Source: JAJAZB01 sp964244295 (GTDB lineage Bacteria > Bacteroidota > Bacteroidia > Cytophagales > Spirosomataceae). Taken from it: 64,000 bases of DNA. The notes below the pieces were generated by a model. The model worked only from the letters and a program-made list of their open reading frames with translations. It was not told the origin of the DNA and did no database searches. This document shows, piece after piece, positions 1 to 8,536 of the stretch. Position 1 is the stretch's first letter. Every line of letters begins with the position of its first letter. The position numbers and the translations under genes were made by a program. The stretch spans positions 37,582 to 101,581 of the forward strand of contig CAXTIG010000024.1 of assembly GCA_964244295.1 (NCBI GenBank), read 5' to 3'.

Positions 1-2969
1 CGCTCCAATTCCTCAGCCTGAAGTTTCTGGTCGTGTACCTCGGCGGTGGTGCTCATGTAGCCTTCGTAGGTGCCGTCGTCGCGCACGAGGGGCTTGCCGT
101 CTTCGAGCATCCAGCGGTATTCGCCGTCGTGGCGGCGCAGGCGGTACTCGGTGCGGTAGGGCTGGTGGCTGCTCATGCCTTCGGCGTGGACGCGCTCGTA
201 CTCGGCCCGGTCGTCGGGGTGAATGCGCTCGGCCCAGACCTGCCGCAACTGGTCGGCGATGGCGTTGCCCAGGTAATCCTGCCCGGTTTTGTTCAGGAAA
301 TTGTAGGTGCCCTCGGCGTTGGCGACCCAAATCAGCACCGGGGCGTTGTTGGTCATGGTGCGCAGCCAGGCTTCGCGCTCCTCCACCAGGCGCTGCGCCC
401 GGCGGTGTTGGGTGATGTCTTCGATGGCGAGCAGCACCATCTCCCGGCGCTGGGCGTGCTGCACGATCATCCGGCCATTGAGCAGCACCACTTTTTCGCC
501 CACATTGGGGAAATCGTGGGTCACCTCGAAGCCCTCGAAGTGCGAATTTTCGGGCACCACGTCTTCCATCAACTCGCGCAGGGCCGGGATATTCCACTGG
601 CCGTTGCCGAGTTCGTAAATCAGGCTGCCTTCGGTGTCGTCGGGCGTGGTCTGGAACATCCGGTAAAACGCCTCGTTGGCGCTCCGCACCCGCAGTTCGG
701 CGTCGAGCATGACGGTGGCCTCGCGGAGGGTACCAAAAATCGCCTCGGCGTACTCGTACGACTCGGCCAACTGGTCGTTGCGCACCTGCAACTCCTGGTT
801 GATGGTGATGAGTTCTTCGTTGCTCGATTCGATTTCTTCCTTGCTCGTTTCGAGTTCTTCGTTGATGCTCTGCAATTCTTCGTTGCTGCTCACGATTTCC
901 TCGTTGGCCGACTGCAACTCTTCGTTGCCCGCTTCCTGCTCTTCCACAATCGAGCGCATGTCTTCGCGGGCGGCGGCCAGTTCGGTTTCCAGTTGTTTGA
1001 TGCGCCGGTCGCGGGCCAGGGCGGGGGTGGTTTTGCTGAGTTCGGGCGGGGTGGTTTCCTGAAAAACCACCAGAAAAAGAACTTCGTCGGCCCCGTTTTT
1101 CAGCGGCAGGGCTTCGAGGGTGACGTGGTGCATCCGGCCTTTGAGTTCGAGTTGCAGCCCGGTTTTACGCACGGCTTTCTCCGCTTTCCGGGCTTTCTGG
1201 ACGAGGCTCCGCAACTCGAACACCAGCGCGGGCCGCGCCATTTTAAGCAGGTTGAGGCTGGCCCGGCCCGGTGCGGGTTCGAGGAACAAGCCCGTGGAGC
1301 CGCGAAATTGCAGGATGTCGAGGTCGGGATTGACCACCACGCTGGCCGGGACGTAACTCGTCAGCAACACGCCATCGACGAGCCGGTTGAGGTCGCCGTC
1401 GCCGGGAATTTCTTTGGGCGAGAACGTCCGCAGCGGGGGGGCACCGGGGCGGGCGGTTTTGGGGGCCGCGCTCAACTGAAACGCGGGCGTGCTGGCCGTG
1501 TCGTTTTTCCGGGAAAACAGCTTCACGCCTTTATGCACTTGCGAAAAAAGCACCCCGCCCACGCCCACCGTTTCCGACTTGCCCAGTTGGAGGTAGCCAT
1601 TGGGGTTGAGGGCGTAGTGGAAGGTGGCGAGGGCCTGTTTTTGCAGCGTGGGGTCGAGGTAAATGAGCAGGTTGCAGCAACTCACCAGGTCGAGCCGCGA
1701 AAAAGGCGGGTCTTTAAACACATTGTGCGGCGCAAACACGCACACGTCGCGGATGCTTTTCACCACCCGGTAGTGGTCATCTACTTTCGTAAAAAAACGA
1801 CTCAGGCGCCTGGGCGACACGTCCACCAATTCGGCGCGGGTGTAGTTGCCCGTGCGGGCCACCTGGATGGCCGCGTCGCTGAGGTCGGTGGCGAAAATCT
1901 GGATGGGCGTTTGGCTGGCCTCCTGGCCGAGGGTTTCGAGCAGCAGCATCGCCAGCGAGTAGGCTTCTTCGCCCGTCGAGCAGGCCGGTACCCAGAGGCG
2001 GAGGGGCGCGTGGGGTGGTTTGCTGCGCAGGAGGCGGGGCAGCACCGTGGTTTGCAGGTACTCGGTGGTTTCGGGGTCGCGGAAAAACCGCGTCACGTTG
2101 ATGAGCAAATCGCTGTACAGCACCGTGGCCTCGCTGGGGTTCTGGCGCAGAAAACGGGCGTAGTCGGGCAGGGTCTCGAGCCGGTGCAGCACCAGCCGCC
2201 GGGTGACGCGCCGCCGGATGGTGCTCATTTTGTAGTGGCCGAAATCCACCCCGACCGTTTGGTGGAGGATTTGGAGAATCTCCTGTAACTCGTCGTCGGT
2301 GGCGGCGGCGGTTTCCTCGTTTTCGACCAAATCGATTTGGTCGAACAAGTCGATTTTCTGGCTCAGTCGCGCGATTTCGTGGGCAATTTCGGCGGGCGGC
2401 AGCACCCGGTCCACCACGCCCGCGTCGATGGCCGACTGGGGCATACTCGGAAATTTGGCCGAGGCGTCCTGGGCGAAGGTAAATCCCCCCGCCAGTTTGA
2501 TGGCCTTCAGGCCCACGGTGCCGTCGCTCGCCATGCCCGAGAGCACCACGGCGATGGCCCCGGTTTTCTGGCGCTCGGCCAGGGACACGAAAAACTGGTC
2601 GATGGGCAGGTGAATGTACGGCTTGGCGCGGCGGGGCATCAGCGTGAGCACGCCATCGACCACCTCCATGTCTTTGTTGGGTGGAATGATGTACACCTCG
2701 TCGGGCCGGAGGTGCATCTCGTGTTCGGCTTCGCGCACAGGCATGGTCGTGACCCGGCCCAGGATATTGGTAAGTTGGCTTTCGTGGCTGGGGTCGAGGT
2801 GCTGCACGTACACGTAGGCCAGGCCCAGGGTCGTCGGGAGGTGTTGCAGTAACTCCGAAATGGCCTCCAGCGCCCCGGCCGAGCCGCCGATGGCAACGAG
2901 GGGGACGGGTTTGTGGGGGGAAAGGCCCGCCGGTGTAGCGTCAGAAGGAGAGGGTAGGTTTGAAGACAT
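1..2969 (-). CDS. CheB/CheR/PAS hybrid chemotaxis-type signalling protein (3' end beyond window)
   Basis: Reading the minus strand from the ATG at 2967-2969 gives 989 open codons to the window edge, so the C-terminus is missing. Residues ~20-200 are a CheB methylesterase domain with its triad visible (Ser30 in GGSAG, His57 in VQHLDPSH, Asp149 in GMASDGT). Residues ~230-490 are a CheR methyltransferase domain with the SAM loop PACSTGEEAYSLAM and NLLIYLDP. A long coiled coil rich in NEEL/SSNEEL repeats follows, then at least two PAS domains (the last has WxERIHPDD and a PAC-like YRLRRHDGEYRWML). Such hybrids usually end in a histidine kinase or are used by a nearby one; that part is not visible. 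There is no separate CheB receiver domain. Divergent from the response regulator at 3138, a plausible partner. Confidence 0.93.
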   Translation of the reverse strand, partial: MSSNLPSPSDATPAGLSPHKPVPLVAIGGSAGALEAISELLQHLPTTLGLAYVYVQHLDPSHESQLTNILGRVTTMPVREAEHEMHLRPDEVYIIPPNKDMEVVDGVLTLMPRRAKPYIHLPIDQFFVSLAERQKTGAIAVVLSGMASDGTVGLKAIKLAGGFTFAQDASAKFPSMPQSAIDAGVVDRVLPPAEIAHEIARLSQKIDLFDQIDLVENEETAAATDDELQEILQILHQTVGVDFGHYKMSTIRRRVTRRLVLHRLETLPDYARFLRQNPSEATVLYSDLLINVTRFFRDPETTEYLQTTVLPRLLRSKPPHAPLRLWVPACSTGEEAYSLAMLLLETLGQEASQTPIQIFATDLSDAAIQVARTGNYTRAELVDVSPRRLSRFFTKVDDHYRVVKSIRDVCVFAPHNVFKDPPFSRLDLVSCCNLLIYLDPTLQKQALATFHYALNPNGYLQLGKSETVGVGGVLFSQVHKGVKLFSRKNDTASTPAFQLSAAPKTARPGAPPLRTFSPKEIPGDGDLNRLVDGVLLTSYVPASVVVNPDLDILQFRGSTGLFLEPAPGRASLNLLKMARPALVFELRSLVQKARKAEKAVRKTGLQLELKGRMHHVTLEALPLKNGADEVLFLVVFQETTPPELSKTTPALARDRRIKQLETELAAAREDMRSIVEEQEAGNEELQSANEEIVSSNEELQSINEELETSKEEIESSNEELITINQELQVRNDQLAESYEYAEAIFGTLREATVMLDAELRVRSANEAFYRMFQTTPDDTEGSLIYELGNGQWNIPALRELMEDVVPENSHFEGFEVTHDFPNVGEKVVLLNGRMIVQHAQRREMVLLAIEDITQHRRAQRLVEEREAWLRTMTNNAPVLIWVANAEGTYNFLNKTGQDYLGNAIADQLRQVWAERIHPDDRAEYERVHAEGMSSHQPYRTEYRLRRHDGEYRWMLEDGKPLVRDDGTYEGYMSTTAEVHDQKLQAEELE

Positions 2970-2999
2970 AGAGGTAACTAATTGAAAAACAGTTATTTA

Positions 3000-3009
3000 C
3001 CCCCCCCCC
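3000..3009. repeat. Poly-C tract (C10) in divergent promoter region
   Basis: Ten consecutive C residues lie 31 bases upstream of the CheB/CheR start and about 130 bases upstream of the response regulator. Homopolymers of this length can slip in replication; here one would alter promoter or leader spacing rather than a reading frame. Confidence 0.9.
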
Positions 3010-3016
3010 GCGATAG

Positions 3017-3048
3017 TTGGGAAACTGAAAAGCTGTTCGATACTTTTG
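3017..3048 (+). promoter_or_regulatory. Candidate Bacteroidota promoter of the response regulator
   Basis: TTG at 3017-3019 and a full TAnnTTTG match (TACTTTTG) at 3041-3048, separated by 21 bases, resemble the -33/-7 elements used by Bacteroidota sigma-70. The predicted start site would be about 80 bases upstream of the ATG at 3138. Inferred from sequence only. Confidence 0.4.
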
Positions 3049-3137
3049 GTGAAAGGAAGAATACTCCCTAAAGAAAGCATATCTTCGGATCTGCCTTTCA
3101 ACCAACCACCTGTTAAAAACACCGTGCCGCACGAATC

Positions 3138-3542
3138 ATGAGCAAGATAACCACCATCTTAATCGTGGACGATGACCAGGACGACCAGGAAATGCTCCGC
3201 GAAGCCATCGCCGAAGTGGCCGGGCCGGTGCGCTGCCTGAGCGCCGCCAACGGCGAAGAAGCCCTGCGCCTGCTGACCATCCCGGAAGCCCGCCTGCCCG
3301 ACCTGATTTTCCTGGACATGAATATGCCCCGGATGGGCGGGCTGGCGTTCCTCCAAAAAAGAGCGCAATTCACTCCCCTGGCTGACATCCCGGTCGTGAT
3401 TTACTCCACTTCCAAACGCCCCGAAGACGAAGCCGAAACCCGCCGCCTCGGTGCCCGCGATTTCATCACCAAACCCGACTCCTTCGAGGGCATCGTGCGG
3501 GTGGTGAAGGGGCTGCTGGTGGGGGAGACGAAACAAATGTGA
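3138..3542 (+). CDS. Single-domain response regulator (receiver only, RcpA-like)
   Basis: A 134-residue CheY-like receiver with no output domain. The acidic pocket is DDD at 11-13, the phosphoacceptor is Asp60 (LIFLDMNMP), the switch Ser/Thr is at ~90-91 (VVIYSTS) and the conserved Lys is 112 (FITKPDS). The family takes a phosphoryl group from a sensor kinase and signals by protein contact. Divergent transcription from the CheB/CheR/PAS hybrid suggests the two act in one pathway; the kinase itself is not in the window. Confidence 0.93.
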   Translation: MSKITTILIVDDDQDDQEMLREAIAEVAGPVRCLSAANGEEALRLLTIPEARLPDLIFLDMNMPRMGGLAFLQKRAQFTPLADIPVVIYSTSKRPEDEAETRRLGARDFITKPDSFEGIVRVVKGLLVGETKQM

Positions 3543-3645
3543 AGGGTGAATGGTGAGTTGTGAATGGAAAGGCAAAACTGTCACTTCCTTCCTGGTGAGC
3601 GCCTGCCCTCGCCATGACGTGCTTCCGCCCCAGCGAGGCACCGCC

Positions 3646-5427
3646 TTATTTCGCCAACATCAGCGCCGTTTTCAGCGATTTTTCAACCACCACCCGTTGC
3701 GGCGTGTAGCCAACGCGTTGGCGCTGGCCCTCCATCACCAGCCAACCCACCCGGTAGGTGCCGGGCGAGAGCGACGGTTTCAGCACGGCAAACGAGGCAA
3801 ATCCCGGTGCGTATAGCCGACCCGTTCGGAGCAGCGAGCGCGGGCCGTTGCGGCGCGGGCGGGTGGCAAACAGGTGGGTTTCGCGCTCGGATTTCAACAG
3901 CAAATACGCACCGTCGTCGAGGCCCGGCCCGGCCTGGAAGGTGTCGTTGGATGCGCTCATAAACTCCCCGGTATCCCGGAGCGTGTCGGGTAGCGGGGCA
4001 GCGGGCAAGTTGGGCGGAAGCGGCGCGAGGAGTTGGGGTTCGATTGTATCAAAAAACGCGGTGGGAAACCGGTAAAAGCCGCGTTCGATGGCGTTTTCAA
4101 ACAAACTATCGAGGCTGCGGTGAATTCCCGGCGTGAGGTAAATCGGCGAGGTAGGGATTGTGCGCGAGTTTCGCCAGGCGAAGGTGTCGAGGAGTTTTTC
4201 CCGGCGATACTGGGCCACTTCCGGCGTAAACCGCCAGTACGACCAGCCCCACACCCCCAGCGCCACCGCGCCCACCGCCAGCGCCCAGCGTTGCCGCGCC
4301 CGCCCGTTGAGCAGCGCCGCCCCGGCCAGGTAGCCCAGGCAGGCCAGCAGCGCGCCGTTGAGTTTGTAGCGGCTCAACAACATCGTTTCCAGCCCCAGCG
4401 AAGCCCGCCCCACGACCAGAATCACGGCGGTCAGCCCGATAAACAGCAAGCCTCCCAGCAGGAAAAGCGCGGCGGATCGGTGGTTTTTCAACAACTCCGA
4501 AACCCGTCCGCCGCTGGGCGGGCGGTGGTTTTGCAGCCGAAACCAGGTGCCGCGCAGCACCGCCCAAGTCAGCGCGCCCGTCAGCCCGGCCAGGGCCAGC
4601 CCCGCCAGCGCGGGCAACGGTGCCCGGCGCAGCAGCGGGGCATCGGGCAGCAGGTCGAACTGTGCGCCGAGAAAAACAAAAAAGCCGCTGACCATCGTGG
4701 GCCAGGCCCGGAGGTTGTCGGCGAGTTTGGGGCGGAAGTGAGGCAATTCCCAGCCGGTAAAATACAGCACCGTTACCCCCGCGAAAACAAGCAGCCAGAC
4801 CGCCAGCCAGCGCCAGCGTCCGCCGTAGGCCAGCATCAACACCCCCGGCCCGAACACCAGCAGGCCGTTGGCGTTGGTGAAGGTGGTGAGCACGGCCAGC
4901 CCCAGCGCGGCGGCAAAGGTCCCGGCCCGGTCGCGGCTGAGCAGGTACAGCGTCAGAAAAGCCCAGAACAGCACGGCGAAATACTGGCAGGGAATCCAGC
5001 CCCAGAAGGTGCCTTCGTAGAAAATTTGCGTCAGCAGCAAAAAAGGCACCGGCACGAAGTAGGCGGCGGGCAGGCCGAGTTGCCGGGTGGTTTTGAAGAA
5101 AAGCACCAGAAAACCCAGCAGCAGCCCATTTCCCACCCAACCGAGCGTACGAAAATCGACTTCGCCCGTCAGGGCGTACTGCGCCCGCACCACCAGCCGC
5201 ACGAAACTGACGCGGTACTCGTCGTCCTGGGCGAGCAAGGCCCGGAGCCACTCCCCGGCGGTTTTTGCATCGAGCAGGTTGATGAGCGACCCAAGCACGC
5301 CGTCGAAATCATCCTGAAACGGAACGTTGACGGCGTAACGCCCGAAGTAGGCGTAAAACACCACCACAGGCAACACGGCCAGACCCACCAACAGCCCCCG
5401 GAAGGGGGTAGAACGAAGCAACTTCAT
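3646..5427 (-). CDS. Polytopic GT-C-like membrane protein (paralogue of 5704-7440)
   Basis: 593 residues with an N-terminal membrane anchor, roughly ten further hydrophobic segments and a soluble C-terminal part of ~150 residues. Just after the first segment comes VNVPFQDDFD, an acidic pair in the first extracytoplasmic loop typical of GT-C glycosyltransferases that use polyprenyl-phosphate sugars. It is clearly homologous to the 5704-7440 product: both share VNVPxxDD, a NEHR/DEYR motif, PVPFLLL, a QYxxV segment and YLLSR in the same order. The specific family is not recognised. It lies in a minus-strand run with a GtrB-like enzyme and another GT-C-like protein, so I infer sugar transfer to a surface glycan or protein across the inner membrane. 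Enzymatic activity is not shown. Confidence 0.7.
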   Translation of the reverse strand: MKLLRSTPFRGLLVGLAVLPVVVFYAYFGRYAVNVPFQDDFDGVLGSLINLLDAKTAGEWLRALLAQDDEYRVSFVRLVVRAQYALTGEVDFRTLGWVGNGLLLGFLVLFFKTTRQLGLPAAYFVPVPFLLLTQIFYEGTFWGWIPCQYFAVLFWAFLTLYLLSRDRAGTFAAALGLAVLTTFTNANGLLVFGPGVLMLAYGGRWRWLAVWLLVFAGVTVLYFTGWELPHFRPKLADNLRAWPTMVSGFFVFLGAQFDLLPDAPLLRRAPLPALAGLALAGLTGALTWAVLRGTWFRLQNHRPPSGGRVSELLKNHRSAALFLLGGLLFIGLTAVILVVGRASLGLETMLLSRYKLNGALLACLGYLAGAALLNGRARQRWALAVGAVALGVWGWSYWRFTPEVAQYRREKLLDTFAWRNSRTIPTSPIYLTPGIHRSLDSLFENAIERGFYRFPTAFFDTIEPQLLAPLPPNLPAAPLPDTLRDTGEFMSASNDTFQAGPGLDDGAYLLLKSERETHLFATRPRRNGPRSLLRTGRLYAPGFASFAVLKPSLSPGTYRVGWLVMEGQRQRVGYTPQRVVVEKSLKTALMLAK

Positions 5428-5555
5428 AGCGTGATTTTAAGGTGGAGGGTACGTGGGGACTACTGAACTTGCTTAGGCTATTGCAAAAATGGGGGTTGCT
5501 CCGGCTACCCGGCCCAAAGAGCGGTTGTTATCCCGGCGTTAGGGTTGTCATCCCG

Positions 5556-5670
5556 ACGCTTTATCATCCCGACGTTAGGAGGGATCTCGTTGAGATACCG
5601 ACTACCTGGCTATCGTCAAGAGGTCAGACAGGCCAACGAGATCCCTCCTATCGTCGGGATGACAAAGCGT
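5556..5670. repeat. Long imperfect inverted repeat (36-bp arms)
   Basis: Arms 5556-5591 and 5635-5670 match at 34 of 36 positions with a 43-base loop. The unit TCATCCCGACG also recurs just upstream around 5530-5560. It occupies most of the gap between two paralogous membrane-protein genes on the same strand. Confidence 0.9.
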
Positions 5671-5703
5671 TGGGATGCCAACCGTTCCTCACTCCTCGGC
5701 CCA

Positions 5704-7440
5704 TCACTCCACCACCAGCGTCTGCCCGGTGGACCACCAGTCTACCTGACCCCCGCGTACTTCCACCAGCCCCACCTGGTAGCGATCCGGGTGAAAGAAA
5801 ATGCGTTCTTTTTCCAACACAAAGCCCGGCCCGAAGCGGCGCAACGGGTTTCGCCCGGCAGCGGCCGGCCGGCGGGTGGCCAGCAGGTACAGGTGCCGCG
5901 ACGAGCGCAGCAGCACGTACATGCCGTCGTTGGGCGTGGCCGTGGAAACGGGGTAGTCGGCGTTTTGAAACCGCAGGGATTCCGAATTTTGGGTGAGGGT
6001 CAGCCCGATTCGCTCGCGCTGAATGCGGCTATCGGGCAGGGAACCCCGCCGCCAGGTGGCTTCCAGCGAACTGTAAAAGGCCACCGGAGGCCGGTAAATC
6101 CCCCGCTTGCTGAGCGTGTCCATCACCGCTGCCGTAAACCGGGCAAAGTCCGACCCGCGCATGGCGGCCAGCCCCACCTGGTTGTAGCGTTGGTTGAGGC
6201 TGTTGCTCAGGAGCATCCGGCGGCGGTCGGCGATGTCGGGCAGGTACTGCCAATACGCCCAGGCCCAGAGCAGGACGCTGCCCGCCAGGAGCAGGGCCAG
6301 GCGGCGCGGTTGCTGCCGTAGCCGGGGAACCGCCGTGAGGTACGTCAGCGTCAGCAACACCACCGGGTAGAGTTTGTAGTTGCTCACCAGCAACACAAAA
6401 TACCCGAAGCGGGGCCGGAGCAGGCCGATCACGCCCGCGTTGAGTAGCGTGAAAAGCAGGCAACCGACCAAAAACAAGTCGATGGAGGAAGCGACGGGCC
6501 GACCGCCCCACCACCCGGCCCGGCTGACCAGGCCCCAGGCCCAGCGTCCGTACCAGGCCACCAGCCCCAGCCCCATCGCGGTGGGCAGGATGGCCCGCCG
6601 TCCAATCGGCTGCCCCGGCCAGAAATCGAAAGCCCCGCCCAGAAACGTAAAAAAGCCGAGCACGCTCTCGTGCGGATGGGCGATGAAATACTGAAAGCCC
6701 AAGTGGTTGGCTTCGTTGGCGGGGAATTGGTAAAAGTAAAGCCCAAAGCCAATCGCCGTGGCCAGCACCCAGCAGGCCAGGCGTCGCCAGCGCCGCGCGA
6801 GGAGGAGCATTCCCAGACCGGCCAACCAGAAAAATTGCCCGTTGCTCAGGGTGCATTCGGCCAGCAGGACCATCAAAAAGGCCCCGGCGAAGGCCAGCCG
6901 CGAGGGTCGGCTCAGCAGGTACATTCCCGCAAACCCAAACGCCACCACCGGTTGGTACTGCAAGCCTGGCAGGGTCCAGACGCTGCTCAGGTAGTATTGC
7001 GGGCTAAGGAGCAAAAACGGCACCGGCAGGTAGTACCGCCAGGGCAGGCCGCGTTGGCGAATGGGCTGCGCAAAAAGCCAGAGCAACACCAGCAGCGTAC
7101 CGTTGGAAAATAACGTCAGCCCCCGCACGTTGAGCTGGCCCGTGAGCAGGTAACCAACCACGGTCACGGTCTTGGCGTACAGCACCCGGTGTTCGTTGTT
7201 GGGTTGCCAGAGCCAGCGCAGCCGACCCGCCCAGCCGGGGGTTCGCAAAAACTCGACGATGGTGCCGGGGATGGTTTCGACGTCGTCGAACCAGGGTACG
7301 TTGACCACGTACACCCAGAGGTACGCCGCAAACGCAAACACCGGAATAGCCAGACCAACTAAAATCAGCCAACTGGCCCGGCCAGAACCGGATCGCCGGG
7401 AGTCCAAAGCCGGAACCGACGCAGCAGAGGAATCAGGCAT
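5704..7440 (-). CDS. Polytopic GT-C-like membrane protein
   Basis: 578 residues; ATG at 7438-7440. After an N-terminal anchor comes VNVPWFDDVE, an acidic pair in the first periplasmic loop, then NNEHR and about ten membrane segments including PVPFLLLSPQYYL, and a C-terminal soluble domain of ~150 residues. Same architecture as the 3646-5427 product, so the two are tandem paralogues that have diverged strongly. I infer a GT-C membrane glycosyltransferase or a related surface-glycan protein. The nearby GtrB-like enzyme could supply its polyprenyl-linked sugar. Exact family not recognised. Confidence 0.7.
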   Translation of the reverse strand: MPDSSAASVPALDSRRSGSGRASWLILVGLAIPVFAFAAYLWVYVVNVPWFDDVETIPGTIVEFLRTPGWAGRLRWLWQPNNEHRVLYAKTVTVVGYLLTGQLNVRGLTLFSNGTLLVLLWLFAQPIRQRGLPWRYYLPVPFLLLSPQYYLSSVWTLPGLQYQPVVAFGFAGMYLLSRPSRLAFAGAFLMVLLAECTLSNGQFFWLAGLGMLLLARRWRRLACWVLATAIGFGLYFYQFPANEANHLGFQYFIAHPHESVLGFFTFLGGAFDFWPGQPIGRRAILPTAMGLGLVAWYGRWAWGLVSRAGWWGGRPVASSIDLFLVGCLLFTLLNAGVIGLLRPRFGYFVLLVSNYKLYPVVLLTLTYLTAVPRLRQQPRRLALLLAGSVLLWAWAYWQYLPDIADRRRMLLSNSLNQRYNQVGLAAMRGSDFARFTAAVMDTLSKRGIYRPPVAFYSSLEATWRRGSLPDSRIQRERIGLTLTQNSESLRFQNADYPVSTATPNDGMYVLLRSSRHLYLLATRRPAAAGRNPLRRFGPGFVLEKERIFFHPDRYQVGLVEVRGGQVDWWSTGQTLVVE

Positions 7441-7492
7441 AGCACCTGGGTAGGGGTTATTGACGCGAATTGAGGGTTAAGAATCGTGCCGA

Positions 7493-7570
7493 GGTAATTG
7501 GGTAAATGGGTGAGTAAGGAACTAGCTGGTTTTCAACTTGATGCTTTAAAAAACCAATTACCAAATTACC
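7493..7570. repeat. Degenerate inverted repeat
   Basis: Arms 7493-7509 and 7554-7570 match at 15 of 17 positions and are built from GGTAATT-type units. It fills the gap between the GtrB-like gene and the next membrane-protein gene. A similar single arm (ATTACCCAATTACC) occurs near 34297-34312. Confidence 0.6.
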
Positions 7571-7591
7571 GATTCACAAAGTACCAACTAC

Positions 7592-8536
7592 TTAAAAATT
7601 GATTTTCTCATCCACCACGTACTCCGGGCGGCGTTTTACTTCGTCGAACAAACTGCCGATGTACTCGCCCATCACGCCGATGGTGAGCAGTTGCACGCCC
7701 CCAAAAAACACGACCGACACCACCGACGAAGCCCAGCCCGGCACCACCCGATCGGGCCGGAAGGCCACCAGCCACAGCACCCAAACGGCCAGCACCAGGC
7801 CCACCAGCAGGCTGAGCAATCCCATGCCGAGCGCCACCTGAAGGGGTTTTTTGCTAAAATACAGCAGACTCGTGCGGGCAAATTTGATCATCTTCGAGAG
7901 CGGATATTTCGTCTCGCCCGCGAAGCGCTCCTCCCGCACGTAGTAAATCGGCACCTGCTTGAAGCCCAGCCAGCTAATCAAACCCCGGATGTATTTGTTG
8001 CGCTCGGTCAGGCGGTTGAACTCGTCGATCACCTTGCGGTCGATGAGGCGAAAATCGCCCGTGTCGAGGGGCAGGGGCACTTCCGAGAGGGAATTGATGG
8101 TGCGGTAAAACAGCCGGGCCGTCAGGCGTTTGAAGAGCGACTCGCCCTTGCGGTGCCGCCGCACGGCGTACACCACGTTGGCCCCTTCGCTCAGGTGCAA
8201 CCCAACCATTTCCGGAAACAACTCCGGCGGATCCTGCAAGTCGCCGTCGATGATGATGGCGATGTCACCCCGGCAGTGCTGAACCCCCGCCGTGACGGCG
8301 GGCTGGTGGCCGAAGTTGCGCGAGAACGACAGCACACGGACGGACGAATCGGCGGCGGCAATTTTTTTAAGAATCCGGAGGGTTTCGTCCCGGCTGCCGT
8401 CGTTGATGAAGAGCAATTCGTAGCGCCCGAAGTGCCCGCGCATCACGGCGTCTAGGCGCTGGTAGGTGGTTTCGATGACCAGTTCCTCGTTGAAACAGGG
8501 CACGATCACGGAAACGAACAGGTCGGTTGGACTCAA
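7592..8536 (-). CDS. GtrB-like polyprenyl-phosphate glycosyltransferase (GT2)
   Basis: 314 residues. The GT2 fold begins SVIVPCFNEE, with FINDGSRDET and the nucleotide/metal motif IDGDLQDPPE around residues 95-105; two membrane segments near 230-300 complete the DPM1/GtrB architecture. The family moves a sugar from a nucleotide donor to undecaprenyl phosphate on the cytoplasmic face. The start is TTG, overlapping the stop of the upstream gene as TTGA, so translation is probably coupled. It directly follows a GT-C-like gene, the classic GtrB plus GT-C pairing for decorating surface glycans. Confidence 0.9.
   Translation of the reverse strand: MSPTDLFVSVIVPCFNEELVIETTYQRLDAVMRGHFGRYELLFINDGSRDETLRILKKIAAADSSVRVLSFSRNFGHQPAVTAGVQHCRGDIAIIIDGDLQDPPELFPEMVGLHLSEGANVVYAVRRHRKGESLFKRLTARLFYRTINSLSEVPLPLDTGDFRLIDRKVIDEFNRLTERNKYIRGLISWLGFKQVPIYYVREERFAGETKYPLSKMIKFARTSLLYFSKKPLQVALGMGLLSLLVGLVLAVWVLWLVAFRPDRVVPGWASSVVSVVFFGGVQLLTIGVMGEYIGSLFDEVKRRPEYVVDEKINF

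Noticed and set aside
33..2288. Long plus-strand open frame of 751 codons
   Set aside because: It mirrors the CheB/CheR/PAS gene, which has clear motifs on the minus strand; GC-rich codon use leaves the antisense frame open.
4033..5466. Plus-strand open frame of 477 codons
   Set aside because: Low-complexity Arg/Gln/Pro product antisense to the membrane protein at 3646-5427.
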